NCBI GenBank assembly: GCA_964532155.1
Contig: CAZHGN010000003.1
Coordinates: 1 to 64,000 of the forward strand
Length of the DNA stretch: 64,000 nt
DNA from: HGM11416 sp964532155
GTDB lineage: Bacteria; Bacillota; Clostridia; Christensenellales; Borkfalkiaceae
Direction: 5' to 3'
The notes beneath the pieces were generated by a model. That model had not been told where the DNA came from. It searched no databases and was given only the letters and a program-made list of their open reading frames with translations. The position numbers and the translations under genes were made by a program. Position 1 is the first letter of the stretch, and each line of letters opens with the position of its first letter. Shown here piece by piece: positions 8,490-18,685 of this stretch.

Positions 8490-11400
8490 TTATGCAAAAA
8501 ATTGAGTTCCTACAGAAAAATATCCGTGATCGGTGCTCGAAACGGTCGTATTAGTGCATTTGAGCGCGCTAACGACGGAAACGTCGTCGATTTCGAAGGT
8601 GAAAGAGTAGGTCCCGACGGTTACGGTTACCGTTTTGCCGCTAACGCTAAACGTGCCCATATTGCCCGTTTTGCTCGCAAAAGGCGGATTATAAACGTCC
8701 ACGGAGCAAGCGTCTTCGCCGTCGTCGTGCTCGCTCGAAGAGGAAGTTACGCGAACTTTGCCGTCGGATAAAAATTGGAAGGCGGTTACCGCTTTGAACA
8801 GTCCGCTATAATAAGTATCGTCGCCGTCTTCGTAGCAAGCGAAGTTGTAAGACGCGGTGAACGTCTTGCCGGTTACCAAACTCTCGTCAAGAACGATTTT
8901 GCTGTTAGCGTACGTTTTGTTTTTAAGATCGACGTCTAACACGAACGTATCGTCGCCCAAAACTACCAGTACGGAGCCGTTTTGGTTGATCGTGTAGGTA
9001 CCGTCGGCAGTGCCTATCTTAAGCTTGCCGAAACCGTCTATAACAAGGTCGTCTGCGGCGGTTTTCGTATAGGTGCCGCGGTAAGAGTCGCTTAACATAA
9101 GACCGCTTGTCATGTTGCCCCAAGCAACGATTTTAACGATGTAGGCTTTGCCGTTTATCGCGAAAGATACGATCGAGCCGTTTTGCATGTCGTCGCCTTC
9201 GATAACGGTGTAGCTATCTATCCGTTGCATCGTGGAGTACGCCGACGACGAGAAGAAGTAAGCGTCGGTTCCGTCATAGCTGAATTTACGTATGGTCGCG
9301 CCGGTGCCCGAAACGACCGACTTGGTGCCTTTGGTGAAGTATTCACTGAAGGAAACCGCGCCCGAAGCCCTTACGAGCAGCAAGCCGTCGGCGTTGTCAA
9401 CCCAATTGCCGTTGAGTTCTATTTTGCCGCCTGCGCCCTTAAGCGTTGCGTAAAGAACGTCGTTTGATAGGTTTGCATAGCCTTCGTAAACGTCGTCGCT
9501 TACGGTTGCGGTGACCATGCCGGTGTTTTCGATTTTTAGGCTGATTGCCGAGTTTATCGCGCCCGAACCGTAGCCGGTTACCCAATCGGTTGAACTAAAT
9601 CCGGATATCGAGTTGACGATCTGCACGGCGTAATCGGCGGTAACCGATTGCCCCGCATAGCTTAGCGTTACGTAAACGTTGTAAAAGCCCGCGTTGCCGT
9701 AACTAACGTTTTCAACGTCGGTGCATTTTTTCTTTTCGGCATCCGTCATTTCGCCGTCTACGGTAACGATTTTTAATCCATTGAAAAATTCACCCGCCCA
9801 AGCGTTGCCCTTCGGGAAGCGCGTTTGACCGATGGTGACCACTGCGCCGTCCGTTATGTGCGAATTGACGAAATCGACGTTGTCGAACCCGGTCATTTGC
9901 TTGACGGTGAGCACGTTGCCGAAGGTGGCAAGATAAAAGGTCGCGCCGTCGCCCCAAGCGAAATCGTACGGCTTATCGACGAAGGTCACGACGAGCTCGT
10001 TTGCTACCGGTTCGTAGGTCAGCTTGCTTTCGCTGTAAGATACGGCGGTGCCGTCTGTCTTTTTCCTAAAGCGTGCAATACCGCTGCCGTAGCCGTCAAG
10101 GAAAATCGACTGACCGTCGTATTCGTAAAAGCCGAGCAGAGAATCGCGCGGTTCGCATACGAAGACGTTATTTTGCACGTCGAGGCGGAATTTGTATGAA
10201 TAGAACTTGCCGGAAGTGTATTGGTACAAGAAAACCGTATCGTTTTCGTAGTCTATACCTCCGTTTTTCATGCTCGAAATATCGTACGGGGTTGCGCTAA
10301 ATATCGTTTTGCCTCCGACTTGTAGGCTGAAACTTTCGTTTGCACCGACGTAAAGCTTGGAATTCGCTTTGCCGTCTACCGAGCCGGTGAACGTTTTGTT
10401 TGCGTATTTAAGCTGAGTTACCTTTTCTTTTACCTTGGACGTAACGCTCGTGGACATTTCGAAATCGTAGGTGTTTCCGTTGTAGGTAAGAGTGGATATA
10501 GCGCCCGCTTTAGGCGTAAAGTCTTGCGGCAGACTTGCCTGCCCCCAACTTACGTCGTAAACGGAGTCGGACGAGGCGCTGGAAATAAGCCTTACGTACA
10601 ATGCGTACCACATGGTCGAACCGTCCGCTTTGCTTTCGGCTTTGAATACGTCGAAAGAATAGCCGGAGTTCGTCGTGGAAAGCACGTAGTTAGAACCGCT
10701 GTTTACTACTATTCGCGATTTAAGATCCCAATCGTCGGCTTTGAAGTAGACCATCGGGCGCTTGGCGTCGTGGAAAGCCATTCGCAAGCGGTTGTCGGGA
10801 TTTATAACGACTATGCCGTCGTTTAAGTATAGCGTAAATTCCGTTCTGCTCATTTCGACGACGAGAGTGTTTTGGTCGATAGCGTCTTTTACCGTGGCTT
10901 GCATGCCGTTGATCTTAATCGTGCCGTCGCGTAAAATCGTCATGTTGGCAAGGGGGTATACGGGCTTGACTTCTTCGTCGTTATCGCTATCGGGCGAATC
11001 GCCTACGCCGGTGTACCAGTCGTCCTCGCTTATATCCGTCGAGGTGGACGAACTGACCGCGCTCGGAATGGTGGTCATGTTGGTCTTGTATATGCCTATA
11101 ACGTCTTCGGATAATACCACGACGTTTGCAACGGCGGTCAAGCCCAAGTAGTGTATCTTGATGGGGTAAACGCCGGCGGTAAAGGTGTCTACTTTACCTT
11201 CGAGCATATCTGTCGTTACGGCAACGGCTTTGCCGTCGTCGGTTATGGCAAACAGGTCTTTGGTATATACCGTGTCGCCGCCGAAAGCAATCTTGCCGGT
11301 GGTCGTAATGACTACGTTGGATTTGATTTGCAGCGAGTATTCGTATACCGCGGGCGCGGAATCGGCGCCTTCGAAGTAGACGGCGATCTTTATGTTTTGC

Positions 11401-12926
11401 ACCGCAACGGAATCGTAATCGATGCCGCTTATTATTTGCGCCCATACTGCCAAGCCGTCGTTCTCGGCAACGCTTTGGTCGGTCGTGAGCGTGCGTTTAA
11501 TGCCGTTTACTTTTACGTCGACGTTTTTAAGAACGTTGTATTCCGTCGTGCCTTTCGCAAGTACGATATTATCGTCGATAACGCTTGCTTCGTAGGTGTT
11601 TTCTTTTACGACGTAGGTTATTGTGTCGGTAACGTTAACTTTGCTTGTGCCGGCGCCGTAAGGAATGGCAATGTTTGCCGTGTACGTGCCGAGCTCGCTG
11701 AAATCGACGTCGGTCGTGTCTATATGGAATATCGTGCCGTCGCCGTATGTCACGAACGAGAACGTCAAGCCGTTTACTATAACCTGAATATCGTTAGCAA
11801 AGTCGTAGGTGGCTTTGTTCGTGCCTTTTTTTACGATGACGGTATCGCCGCCGACTTTGTTGATAACGACGCCTTTTTTGACTTCGATTTGCGCATCGCG
11901 CGTTTGACCTTTGTAGCTAAGCGTTATTTTGTTTACGCCCGATTTCGTATAGTCAATCGTGCCGCTTATCATGTCGATCGTTACGGCAACGGGCTCGTCG
12001 CCGTCGAAGATAGTGAACAGGCTCGTCAGATCTATGGGCTTGCTGTTGGGGTAGGTGACTACGTTTTTGGCTGTAATAGAAATGCTCTTCGGTTCTATTA
12101 TTTTAACGTAGGCGACTTCGTTTATGCTTGCATCGACCGTTTCGCTCGGGTAGGTATAACTGAACTTAACCTCGTACGTTTGCCCTGCCACAGCCTCCTC
12201 AAGCGCCGTGGCGTCGATCATGTCTGCGGTAACGGCAACCGTCTTGCTGTCTACGTATAGCGAGAAAAGATCGGTTACGTCCAGCGTTTCCAAATCCGCT
12301 TCGACGATTTCGAGCAGACGATAGGTTTTTACTACCTCGAGACGGTGCGCTTCGGTCACGTGGACGGTTAGTACTTTCGTGTCGCTCCCGAAGGTTACGC
12401 TGAAAGTATGGTCGCCGACTTCACGCGTGACTTTGTCGTCTATCATGTCGGCTGTGATCTCCGCCTTTTCGCCGTCTTGATAAATTGAAAAAAGCGCAAG
12501 AAAATCGTAGCCGTCGTCAATCTGAATCTGAGTAACGGTTATCTCTTGCGCGGATAGCTCTACAGTGCGTTCAATGGGTACGATGGTAACAGAGCAACTT
12601 GCGCTCGCGTTTTGGTACGTGCATACGACTGTACCCGTCTCGCCCGCGGTCTGAGGTAAACCGCTCAAATCGAGGTAGGACGGCTGTATAAGTATTTGTT
12701 CACCGTCAACGGTGACGATGAATAATGAAGAAAAGTTAAAGTCTTTAAAATCCTTTTGACGGATCGATACGCTTTCTTGCTTTGCGCTAACGCTAACGTT
12801 GGTCGGCGTAGGCGGTTTAGGCAAAGGAGACGATGTGCCACCGTCTCCTTGCTCGCTACATCCTACAAACGTCAAAGCAGTCAATATCAGTATCATTCCG
12901 ATGATAAGAAATATCTTCTTTTTCAT
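8490..12926 (-). CDS. Large surface lipoprotein with Ig-like repeats (1478 residues)
   Basis: I start at the ATG at 12926, which has a GGAG Shine-Dalgarno 8 bases upstream and gives MKKKIFLIIG; an upstream in-frame start at 12974 would overlap the preceding gene. Hydrophobic signal with lipobox FVGC (Cys23). The first third repeats a unit of about 75-90 residues (xLFxIxxDGExVxxTxDMIxG) that looks like bacterial Ig-like or cadherin-like sandwiches. The middle and C-terminal parts contain GFYEYDGQSIFLDGYG and GTYTKTAADDLVIDGFG modules like those in the neighbouring 2042-residue protein. Predicted extracellular and lipid-anchored. No catalytic motif seen. It follows the 898-residue lipoprotein gene after 29 bases, so it is likely co-transcribed. 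Confidence 0.75.
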   Translation of the reverse strand: MKKKIFLIIGMILILTALTFVGCSEQGDGGTSSPLPKPPTPTNVSVSAKQESVSIRQKDFKDFNFSSLFIVTVDGEQILIQPSYLDLSGLPQTAGETGTVVCTYQNASASCSVTIVPIERTVELSAQEITVTQIQIDDGYDFLALFSIYQDGEKAEITADMIDDKVTREVGDHTFSVTFGSDTKVLTVHVTEAHRLEVVKTYRLLEIVEADLETLDVTDLFSLYVDSKTVAVTADMIDATALEEAVAGQTYEVKFSYTYPSETVDASINEVAYVKIIEPKSISITAKNVVTYPNSKPIDLTSLFTIFDGDEPVAVTIDMISGTIDYTKSGVNKITLSYKGQTRDAQIEVKKGVVINKVGGDTVIVKKGTNKATYDFANDIQVIVNGLTFSFVTYGDGTIFHIDTTDVDFSELGTYTANIAIPYGAGTSKVNVTDTITYVVKENTYEASVIDDNIVLAKGTTEYNVLKNVDVKVNGIKRTLTTDQSVAENDGLAVWAQIISGIDYDSVAVQNIKIAVYFEGADSAPAVYEYSLQIKSNVVITTTGKIAFGGDTVYTKDLFAITDDGKAVAVTTDMLEGKVDTFTAGVYPIKIHYLGLTAVANVVVLSEDVIGIYKTNMTTIPSAVSSSTSTDISEDDWYTGVGDSPDSDNDEEVKPVYPLANMTILRDGTIKINGMQATVKDAIDQNTLVVEMSRTEFTLYLNDGIVVINPDNRLRMAFHDAKRPMVYFKADDWDLKSRIVVNSGSNYVLSTTNSGYSFDVFKAESKADGSTMWYALYVRLISSASSDSVYDVSWGQASLPQDFTPKAGAISTLTYNGNTYDFEMSTSVTSKVKEKVTQLKYANKTFTGSVDGKANSKLYVGANESFSLQVGGKTIFSATPYDISSMKNGGIDYENDTVFLYQYTSGKFYSYKFRLDVQNNVFVCEPRDSLLGFYEYDGQSIFLDGYGSGIARFRKKTDGTAVSYSESKLTYEPVANELVVTFVDKPYDFAWGDGATFYLATFGNVLTVKQMTGFDNVDFVNSHITDGAVVTIGQTRFPKGNAWAGEFFNGLKIVTVDGEMTDAEKKKCTDVENVSYGNAGFYNVYVTLSYAGQSVTADYAVQIVNSISGFSSTDWVTGYGSGAINSAISLKIENTGMVTATVSDDVYEGYANLSNDVLYATLKGAGGKIELNGNWVDNADGLLLVRASGAVSFSEYFTKGTKSVVSGTGATIRKFSYDGTDAYFFSSSAYSTMQRIDSYTVIEGDDMQNGSIVSFAINGKAYIVKIVAWGNMTSGLMLSDSYRGTYTKTAADDLVIDGFGKLKIGTADGTYTINQNGSVLVVLGDDTFVLDVDLKNKTYANSKIVLDESLVTGKTFTASYNFACYEDGDDTYYSGLFKAVTAFQFLSDGKVRVTSSSSEHDDGEDACSVDVYNPPFASKTGNMGTFSVSGKTVTVTVGTYSFTFEIDDVSVVSALKCTNTTVSSTDHGYFSVGTQFFA

Positions 12927-12955
12927 AATATTAACTCCGACGTTATCTTGCGGTG

Positions 12956-15652
12956 TTATTTGGAAAGAGTCCATTCACCGACTTTGTGAATTTCTATCCA
13001 GAAATACTTGGTGTGGTTGTTGTTGATCGAAATGATATACGTTTCGTTTGCAAACGCTACCCATCTGTCGCTCGTGCCTTTCGCGCCGCCGCTGTAGTCG
13101 GAGTTGGCTTCGCTATACGTAATGCCGAGACCTGCGTTTTCGAATGCGGATTTCATTACTGACAAAAGCACGGTGAATTGCGCGTCCGAAAGATTGTTCT
13201 TGTCGTCCAAATATTGTTTGGGTGCCTGTGCGGTAAAGCTTACGTAGTCGATATAAGACTTCGAACCGTCGGCAAGCTCCTTTTCGTCATACTCGAAGAA
13301 GTACGGAGTGTAGATGTTGTCGCCGAAAATCTGCCTGAAGGTAGCCATCGTCGGGAATAAACTTGAATCGATGCCGAATACGTTTTCGATGATCGTGTCG
13401 AGAGTCGCTACGTGATCGCAATTGCCTACGTGGTAGGGATTGTCCTTAGTCTTGTCGTAGCAACCGTAGTCCGCCATAGAATTACTGTGCTTGTAGTAGT
13501 ACTTATCCGTGGTTATATCGTCCCATTCGGGGAGTACTCTCGGGGCGTAACCATCGAATTCGTCGGTGAATGAGAAGGTGTCTACGTTGGCGTAAGTAGT
13601 CTTGCAATATCCCGAATAAGAACTGTAGTTGTAGGGGAAGGAAGAATATACGACGTTGCCGTCGCTATCGACTGCGATTTCGAACGGATACTGAGAAGAA
13701 GCAACGGTGTTGTTTACATTGGAGTGCATGCAAACTTCTTTTGCTACGTCGCCAATAATCGCGGTGTCTCTCAATATGTATTTCGTAACGGTTTTGCCGT
13801 TTGTGTCCGTAGAGCTGCCGTTAAACTTAAAGACGTTAACGTTGAAATCCCAACCGGGTAAAACGCTGTTGATAGAGCCGCTGTATTGGTGCGTACCTTC
13901 GAGTCTTCTCGTCGAAGCGTTATAGCTGAACTCGTCGTATTTATCGGTTTCGACTTGCTTATAGCCGTAGTACGACATGTGATATGCGTTTTCGCCGGAG
14001 GCAGTAATTTCGTATTTGCCGGTGTTGGTTATTAATACGGCGTTGTCTTTTACTATTTTACCGGTGATACCGACGGTGCCGGTTGCGGAAGATACGGGGA
14101 AGGAAGCCGCCGTAACAACCGGGGTGGCGGTGTATGCCGAAAGCGAATAGGTCGATTCCATCGAGTAGTCGCTGTCGTCGTAGCTGGGAGCTTGAGTCGT
14201 AACTTCTTCGGTCTTGAAAGTGTAGCTCGTCGCTGCTTTCATCTTTTCGATGGCGGTCTTAAGAGCCTCGTTTCTATCATCTTCGGCATACGGCGCGGGA
14301 TCGGGAACTTCCGTCGAACCGATGTCTGCAAAGGTGAACTCGACTATGGTATAAGATCTCGAATTGCCGTACGTTACCTCTGCCGTCTTGGCGAGAAGTT
14401 TGGTGATCGCGCCGTTTTCCATTTTGAAATAGAAGTTCTCGAAAGTGTCGTCCATCATCGGGGTGAAGGAGTACGAAATGTAAGTCATAAGATACTCGTC
14501 GTACGGATCGGCAATTATCTCTTCGCCGTTTGAGCCGTACGTTTTCCACAGATAAGAGAAAACGTCGTTTTCGGAATCGTATTGGAACTTTTTCTCAACG
14601 TTTTGAGCAAATTCTTCAAGATGGTTCCAAAGATGGTTGTTTTCCCACAAATAGGGGTGGGACATGCTGTCGGTTTCGACTTTTTCGGCACGTTCGTTGT
14701 TCTTGTTGATATAAACTCTCTTAAACTCGGAACCTGTTACGCCGTTTGCGTCTTTAACGCCGGCATTGCCTTTGAGGTAACTGTCGGCAATAACGTTGGG
14801 AGTGTTATCTCCTTCGGGAACAGCATACCATTCGCCGTACCATTTGCCCTCGTTCATCTTTACGGTAGTTTTATATTCAACGGTTTCTTGCGAGCCGTCG
14901 CCTGCTATGAAATAGTCGGTAACGTCTCCGTTTACGGTAATGTTCTTGTTGCCGAGGGCTTGGATAAGCTCGGTCGTCAAAACGTTGCCGTTTCCGTTTA
15001 CTTGACCGGTAACGACGGGTGCCTTAACGTAATAGGACTTGGAAGCCTTAATCGTCGGGTAGTTTTTGAGCGTTGCCGTAACGATAAGCGTGGTTTCGTA
15101 CGCGGGCTGAGCGATAATCTTTACGACGTTGCCGTCGATTTGGGCGATGGTATCGTTGTTTACGGACAATACAGCTTCGCTTCCGTCGCTTACGACCGGT
15201 GTAAAGGAAACTTGGTCGTTAAGCTCGAGACGGGAGTTTTCCGCCTTGCTCGCTTGAAGTTCTACCGTAGGAAGAACTACGGGCGCCTTGAGCAAGAACT
15301 TGACTTCCTTTTTGCAGTCGGGCAGACGGTTTATGGTAACGATAAGCTTGATTTCGGTGTCAACGGTAACGTCGCTTAGCACTTTCATCGTGTTGCCGTT
15401 TTTGATCGTCGCAAGCGCTTCGTTGCTGACGGAAACGGTGTAAGGACTATCATCGGAAACCATAATCATGAAAGTAACTTCCTGTCCTTTGGTTAGGACG
15501 GAATTTTCTGCCACGCTTGTCTGGATCTTGATGGTGGGTGAATCGCCGTTTGAATCGTCGCCGCCGCAAGCGGTCATAAATACCGTAATTGCAACCATAA
15601 GCAAACAAATCACTCGGCAAAAGGTAACTTTGTTAAATTTGCGTGATTTCAT
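12956..15652 (-). CDS. Surface lipoprotein with Ig-like domains (898 residues)
   Basis: Signal with lipobox MTAC (Cys29) followed by a GGDDSNGDS linker. Two repeated Ig-like (Big2-type) segments follow at about 40-120 and 125-210, each starting with an ExSxxTxGxxVxF-like strand and ending KAPVV. The rest (about 220-898) matches no family I know, but parallels the next upstream gene product: both have an LxTAIxxMxxxxxYT segment, later a WDxxT segment, and a C-terminal part about a 'current value' beta fold. The two are therefore likely paralogues. A good Shine-Dalgarno (AAAGGAG) precedes the ATG at 15652. Function unknown; predicted surface location. Confidence 0.75.
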   Translation of the reverse strand: MKSRKFNKVTFCRVICLLMVAITVFMTACGGDDSNGDSPTIKIQTSVAENSVLTKGQEVTFMIMVSDDSPYTVSVSNEALATIKNGNTMKVLSDVTVDTEIKLIVTINRLPDCKKEVKFLLKAPVVLPTVELQASKAENSRLELNDQVSFTPVVSDGSEAVLSVNNDTIAQIDGNVVKIIAQPAYETTLIVTATLKNYPTIKASKSYYVKAPVVTGQVNGNGNVLTTELIQALGNKNITVNGDVTDYFIAGDGSQETVEYKTTVKMNEGKWYGEWYAVPEGDNTPNVIADSYLKGNAGVKDANGVTGSEFKRVYINKNNERAEKVETDSMSHPYLWENNHLWNHLEEFAQNVEKKFQYDSENDVFSYLWKTYGSNGEEIIADPYDEYLMTYISYSFTPMMDDTFENFYFKMENGAITKLLAKTAEVTYGNSRSYTIVEFTFADIGSTEVPDPAPYAEDDRNEALKTAIEKMKAATSYTFKTEEVTTQAPSYDDSDYSMESTYSLSAYTATPVVTAASFPVSSATGTVGITGKIVKDNAVLITNTGKYEITASGENAYHMSYYGYKQVETDKYDEFSYNASTRRLEGTHQYSGSINSVLPGWDFNVNVFKFNGSSTDTNGKTVTKYILRDTAIIGDVAKEVCMHSNVNNTVASSQYPFEIAVDSDGNVVYSSFPYNYSSYSGYCKTTYANVDTFSFTDEFDGYAPRVLPEWDDITTDKYYYKHSNSMADYGCYDKTKDNPYHVGNCDHVATLDTIIENVFGIDSSLFPTMATFRQIFGDNIYTPYFFEYDEKELADGSKSYIDYVSFTAQAPKQYLDDKNNLSDAQFTVLLSVMKSAFENAGLGITYSEANSDYSGGAKGTSDRWVAFANETYIISINNNHTKYFWIEIHKVGEWTLSK

Positions 15653-15689
15653 ATATTCAGCTCCTTTAAAAAATTTTTTCGTTTTATAA

Positions 15690-18104
15690 TCAAATCGACG
15701 GTGTTTGGTCGGTTTTGGGTATCGGTGTTTTCCAAACGTAGATCATAAAGTCGAGGCTCGAATCTACCGGTGCGACGTAAATATAGTTTTCATCGTCATA
15801 CGCCTTGTAATATTCGTCGTATCGATTTTTTGTGAAACCTGCTTTTATCAATTGGTCTTTTACCGCCATGAGGGACGAAGTAATGGTGTAGTCGATATCC
15901 AAAGGCACGTCGTAATAGAACACGATTGCGTTTTGGTTTACTTTTGTTCCGCCGGGGATCTTGGTGGTCTCAAGACCGAAGCCGTATGAATCGCCGAGAA
16001 CGTCGCCGAAGAAGGGCAATTTAATAATTCCGTCTTCGTCTGCGATACTGTCGCCGAAGAAAGCCTTTAAGCACTCCGGTGCAGATTTTTCGATGTCGTC
16101 CGCAGTCGTCGAGGAACCCTCTTTATGTGCGTTTATCGTAAGCTGATCCCAGCTCGTAGGTACGTCGCGTTTTTCGAAAGTAACGTCAACGCCGTCGGGT
16201 ATTGTTGCAGTGTTGAAATCGCTGTAGTTTATAGAGGTAATGCCGAGCATCGAGCCGAGGTAGAAATAGAAGCCGGTTTGGACGATATATCCGTCCTTTA
16301 CGACCACGTACGGCGTGAAATCCGTCGCGCCCGTCAACGCCTTGGTCGCGAAAATACCGTAAAGATTGCTGTCGTTGCCCACACCGTAATAGAAGGTGGA
16401 TGCAACGCCGCACATCAATTCGTTGACGTAGTAAGTCGTGGTGCCCGCCTCTTCGTCTATGTAGTACGCGTTGAATATTTCCGAAGAAAACATAAACGAC
16501 GGTTTTGCGTTTTTAAAAGACTTATTGTACGCACGCGTTGCGGCGTAAGTCGGCTTGTCGTCGTCATCGGTGCCGGTCGTCATAAACGAGTTATATAAAT
16601 TGTCGTCTATCTTTTTAAAGCCGTACTCTGCGCCTTCTTGGGGATTGCGCACTTCGTTTTGCTTGTTGTCGTAAACGATGTTGTACGGGGCGAAATAACA
16701 CAGGTCTTCGGTTATCGTTTCCACGTAGCCCGAATAGGTCGTGCCGTATTGCGAACTCGTAGTTTGCGAGTAGTCGAGCGTGTAGTTTTCCAATTCGCGC
16801 ATGTTGTCAATAGCCGTCTGCAGAGTCTCATACAGTTCGTCGTATTCGGCTTCATGCGTAAATTTGCTTATAGTAGGAACTTGAACGTTGTCGCTCGCGT
16901 CTACCGCAAGGTACAGTTCCTGAATTGCCTTAAAGCCCTCTGCAATCTGATAGTCGTCCTTGCTTTTTGCGTAAATGCCGACTATTTCGCCTTCGTCGAT
17001 AAGCAAGCCCCACTTGTCAATTTCAAAATCGTACGGAGTGCAAGAGGATATCAAGCGTTTGCTAACCGCTACGTCTCCTTTGTAAATCCACTTCCAAAGC
17101 GTTTCGTCAAATTCGAAATCGTTTACGGAAAGAGCGGTGAGTGCGTTGTAAAGACCTGCTTCTTCCCAAGTTACGTACGAGTTTTGATCTTCTGCAAGCA
17201 TGGGAACGTACTGTTCTTCGTTATTAAAGTTAACGCTTACCTGACTGGCTATTTCTTTTTCGTCGATGGTGCGCTTAGTATAGTAAATGCCCGTTTTTAA
17301 GCCGGTATCCGAATTTTCGTATTCGGCGTACCAGTTGTCGCCGTCCATTGCCGTTCTAATGGGCATGGTAGCGGTTCGATAATAGGTGCTGAACATGTCC
17401 GTTCTGAAAAGGTCGATTTTGTCGTAGCCTTCGAAGCCGATTTTTTGCTTTTGGAGCAAGTTGAGCATTTCTTGAGTGAGATTGGTTTTCGCAAGAATCC
17501 AAATTTCCCTTTCAGCCTTGCAATCGGGGTTCTCTTTGCTCGTCGCAACGACTTTAATGCGCTTGTCGCTGTCCACTTCGTTTGCCGTAATAACGCCGCC
17601 CTCAGTGATCGTCGCGTAGCTTTCGCCTTCGGTAATAGCCCAAGTTATTATATCGCTCGTGGCTTCTACGGAGTCGATATACGCTTTAAGCGTAGCAGTT
17701 TTTCCGCTTTTTATTTCGGAAGTTTTGCTCATCGTAACGGAAACGGTCGGCAGGATAGGGTTGTTTCCTTTTCCTACAAAGGTCAGTTCGGGACTCTTCG
17801 GCGAGTTTTCGTAGCCGTCTGCAACTGCGTAAACGCTATATTTAATATCGTTCGACAGCAAGTCGGTTGCAACCTGATAAGACGTTTCCGTCGTTCGATA
17901 TTCCGCGCCGTTAAGCGTTACCACGTAACCTTGAGCGTTTTTAACCGTGTTCCAAGTGATAAGTCCGTTTTCGCTCATTTCCACGTTCAGAGGTGTGTCG
18001 AGCGTGGTTTTTGCTTCGCCGCGAGAGTTGTTACAAACAATGAACGTCGTTACGACGCCTGCGGCAAACAAAACCGTAACTAATATAATAATAAGTCTCT
18101 TCAT
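15690..18104 (-). CDS. Secreted protein with FN3-like and Ig-like domains (804 residues)
   Basis: The ATG at 18104 is preferred over a TTG at 18119 because the AGAGG Shine-Dalgarno lies between them. It is 11 bases after the stop of the 184-residue lipoprotein gene. Hydrophobic N-terminus, then FIVC: the Val before Cys24 is not a canonical lipobox, so lipidation is doubtful. Residues about 35-110 resemble a fibronectin-III/bacterial sandwich (ITWNTVKNAQGYVVTLNG). Residues about 120-210 look like a Big2-type Ig domain (ITWAITEGESYATITEGGVI). The remaining 590 residues are unassigned and resemble the 898-residue neighbour in layout. Extracytoplasmic by prediction; function unknown. Confidence 0.7.
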   Translation of the reverse strand: MKRLIIILVTVLFAAGVVTTFIVCNNSRGEAKTTLDTPLNVEMSENGLITWNTVKNAQGYVVTLNGAEYRTTETSYQVATDLLSNDIKYSVYAVADGYENSPKSPELTFVGKGNNPILPTVSVTMSKTSEIKSGKTATLKAYIDSVEATSDIITWAITEGESYATITEGGVITANEVDSDKRIKVVATSKENPDCKAEREIWILAKTNLTQEMLNLLQKQKIGFEGYDKIDLFRTDMFSTYYRTATMPIRTAMDGDNWYAEYENSDTGLKTGIYYTKRTIDEKEIASQVSVNFNNEEQYVPMLAEDQNSYVTWEEAGLYNALTALSVNDFEFDETLWKWIYKGDVAVSKRLISSCTPYDFEIDKWGLLIDEGEIVGIYAKSKDDYQIAEGFKAIQELYLAVDASDNVQVPTISKFTHEAEYDELYETLQTAIDNMRELENYTLDYSQTTSSQYGTTYSGYVETITEDLCYFAPYNIVYDNKQNEVRNPQEGAEYGFKKIDDNLYNSFMTTGTDDDDKPTYAATRAYNKSFKNAKPSFMFSSEIFNAYYIDEEAGTTTYYVNELMCGVASTFYYGVGNDSNLYGIFATKALTGATDFTPYVVVKDGYIVQTGFYFYLGSMLGITSINYSDFNTATIPDGVDVTFEKRDVPTSWDQLTINAHKEGSSTTADDIEKSAPECLKAFFGDSIADEDGIIKLPFFGDVLGDSYGFGLETTKIPGGTKVNQNAIVFYYDVPLDIDYTITSSLMAVKDQLIKAGFTKNRYDEYYKAYDDENYIYVAPVDSSLDFMIYVWKTPIPKTDQTPSI

Positions 18105-18115
18105 AGCAACCTCTT

Positions 18116-18670
18116 TCAATACGCAAAGTCGTAAAGCACGGAAACCGTCTTACCGTCGTCGGTTACGAAATCGCAAGAAATCTTGGTTAGTTTTTTGTCC
18201 GAAAAATCGCACGAAAGCGTTGCCGCCTCTTTGATTTTGTATGAACCGACTTTAAGAACGCTCGCGAAGTTTTCGGTGGGAATTTTACAAGAAAACGCAT
18301 TTTTTTCGATAGAAACGTTTTCCACGCTCCATTCGCTGAGGGCGATGGGCAATAAGGTCGTTCTGTCAACGTCGTCGATTGTGGACGTCGACGTGCTCGT
18401 CGCTAAATTAAAGTTTGAGTCCAACGCTTTTTCGGTAATTTCGACGTTCGCCGAAGAACCGCTAATCTCCATAGTCTTTTGATATTCATAGACTAATACG
18501 TTGCCGTCGTGCATGCTTATGTGTGCACCGACGACGGTTACGCTGTCCATAGAGCTTTTCATGTCGCTTATAAAGCCTTTAACGTCCTTTTTTCCGTTAC
18601 CGCAAGCGCAAAGGGCGCAAGTTGCAACTAAAAGAGCAACGATTAAAACGATTATACGTTGTTTTTTCAT
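18116..18670 (-). CDS. Small lipoprotein of unknown function (184 residues)
   Basis: MKKQRI, a hydrophobic stretch and lipobox LCAC (Cys23), then GNGKKD: a clear lipoprotein signal. The mature part begins with a predicted helix (DVKGFISDMKSSMDSV) and continues as alternating beta strands, finishing with a C-terminal beta hairpin that contains KLTKISCDFVTDDGKTVSV. This helix-plus-sheet layout is reminiscent of LolA/LppX-like folds, but that is only an impression. Strong Shine-Dalgarno GGAGGG 7 bases before the ATG. It sits 15 bases after the giant protease gene and 11 before the 804-residue gene, so it is part of the same transcript. It may act as a partner of those surface proteins. Confidence 0.7.
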   Translation of the reverse strand: MKKQRIIVLIVALLVATCALCACGNGKKDVKGFISDMKSSMDSVTVVGAHISMHDGNVLVYEYQKTMEISGSSANVEITEKALDSNFNLATSTSTSTIDDVDRTTLLPIALSEWSVENVSIEKNAFSCKIPTENFASVLKVGSYKIKEAATLSCDFSDKKLTKISCDFVTDDGKTVSVLYDFAY

Positions 18671-18685
18671 TTTTACGCCCTCCTA

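Noticed and set aside
11151..12260. 369-codon open frame on the + strand inside the 1478-residue lipoprotein gene
   Set aside because: It is the antisense shadow of a well-supported gene with signal peptide and repeats; no Shine-Dalgarno or family signal. The same holds for + strand frames at 3207-3902, 7016-7819 and 36804-37616.
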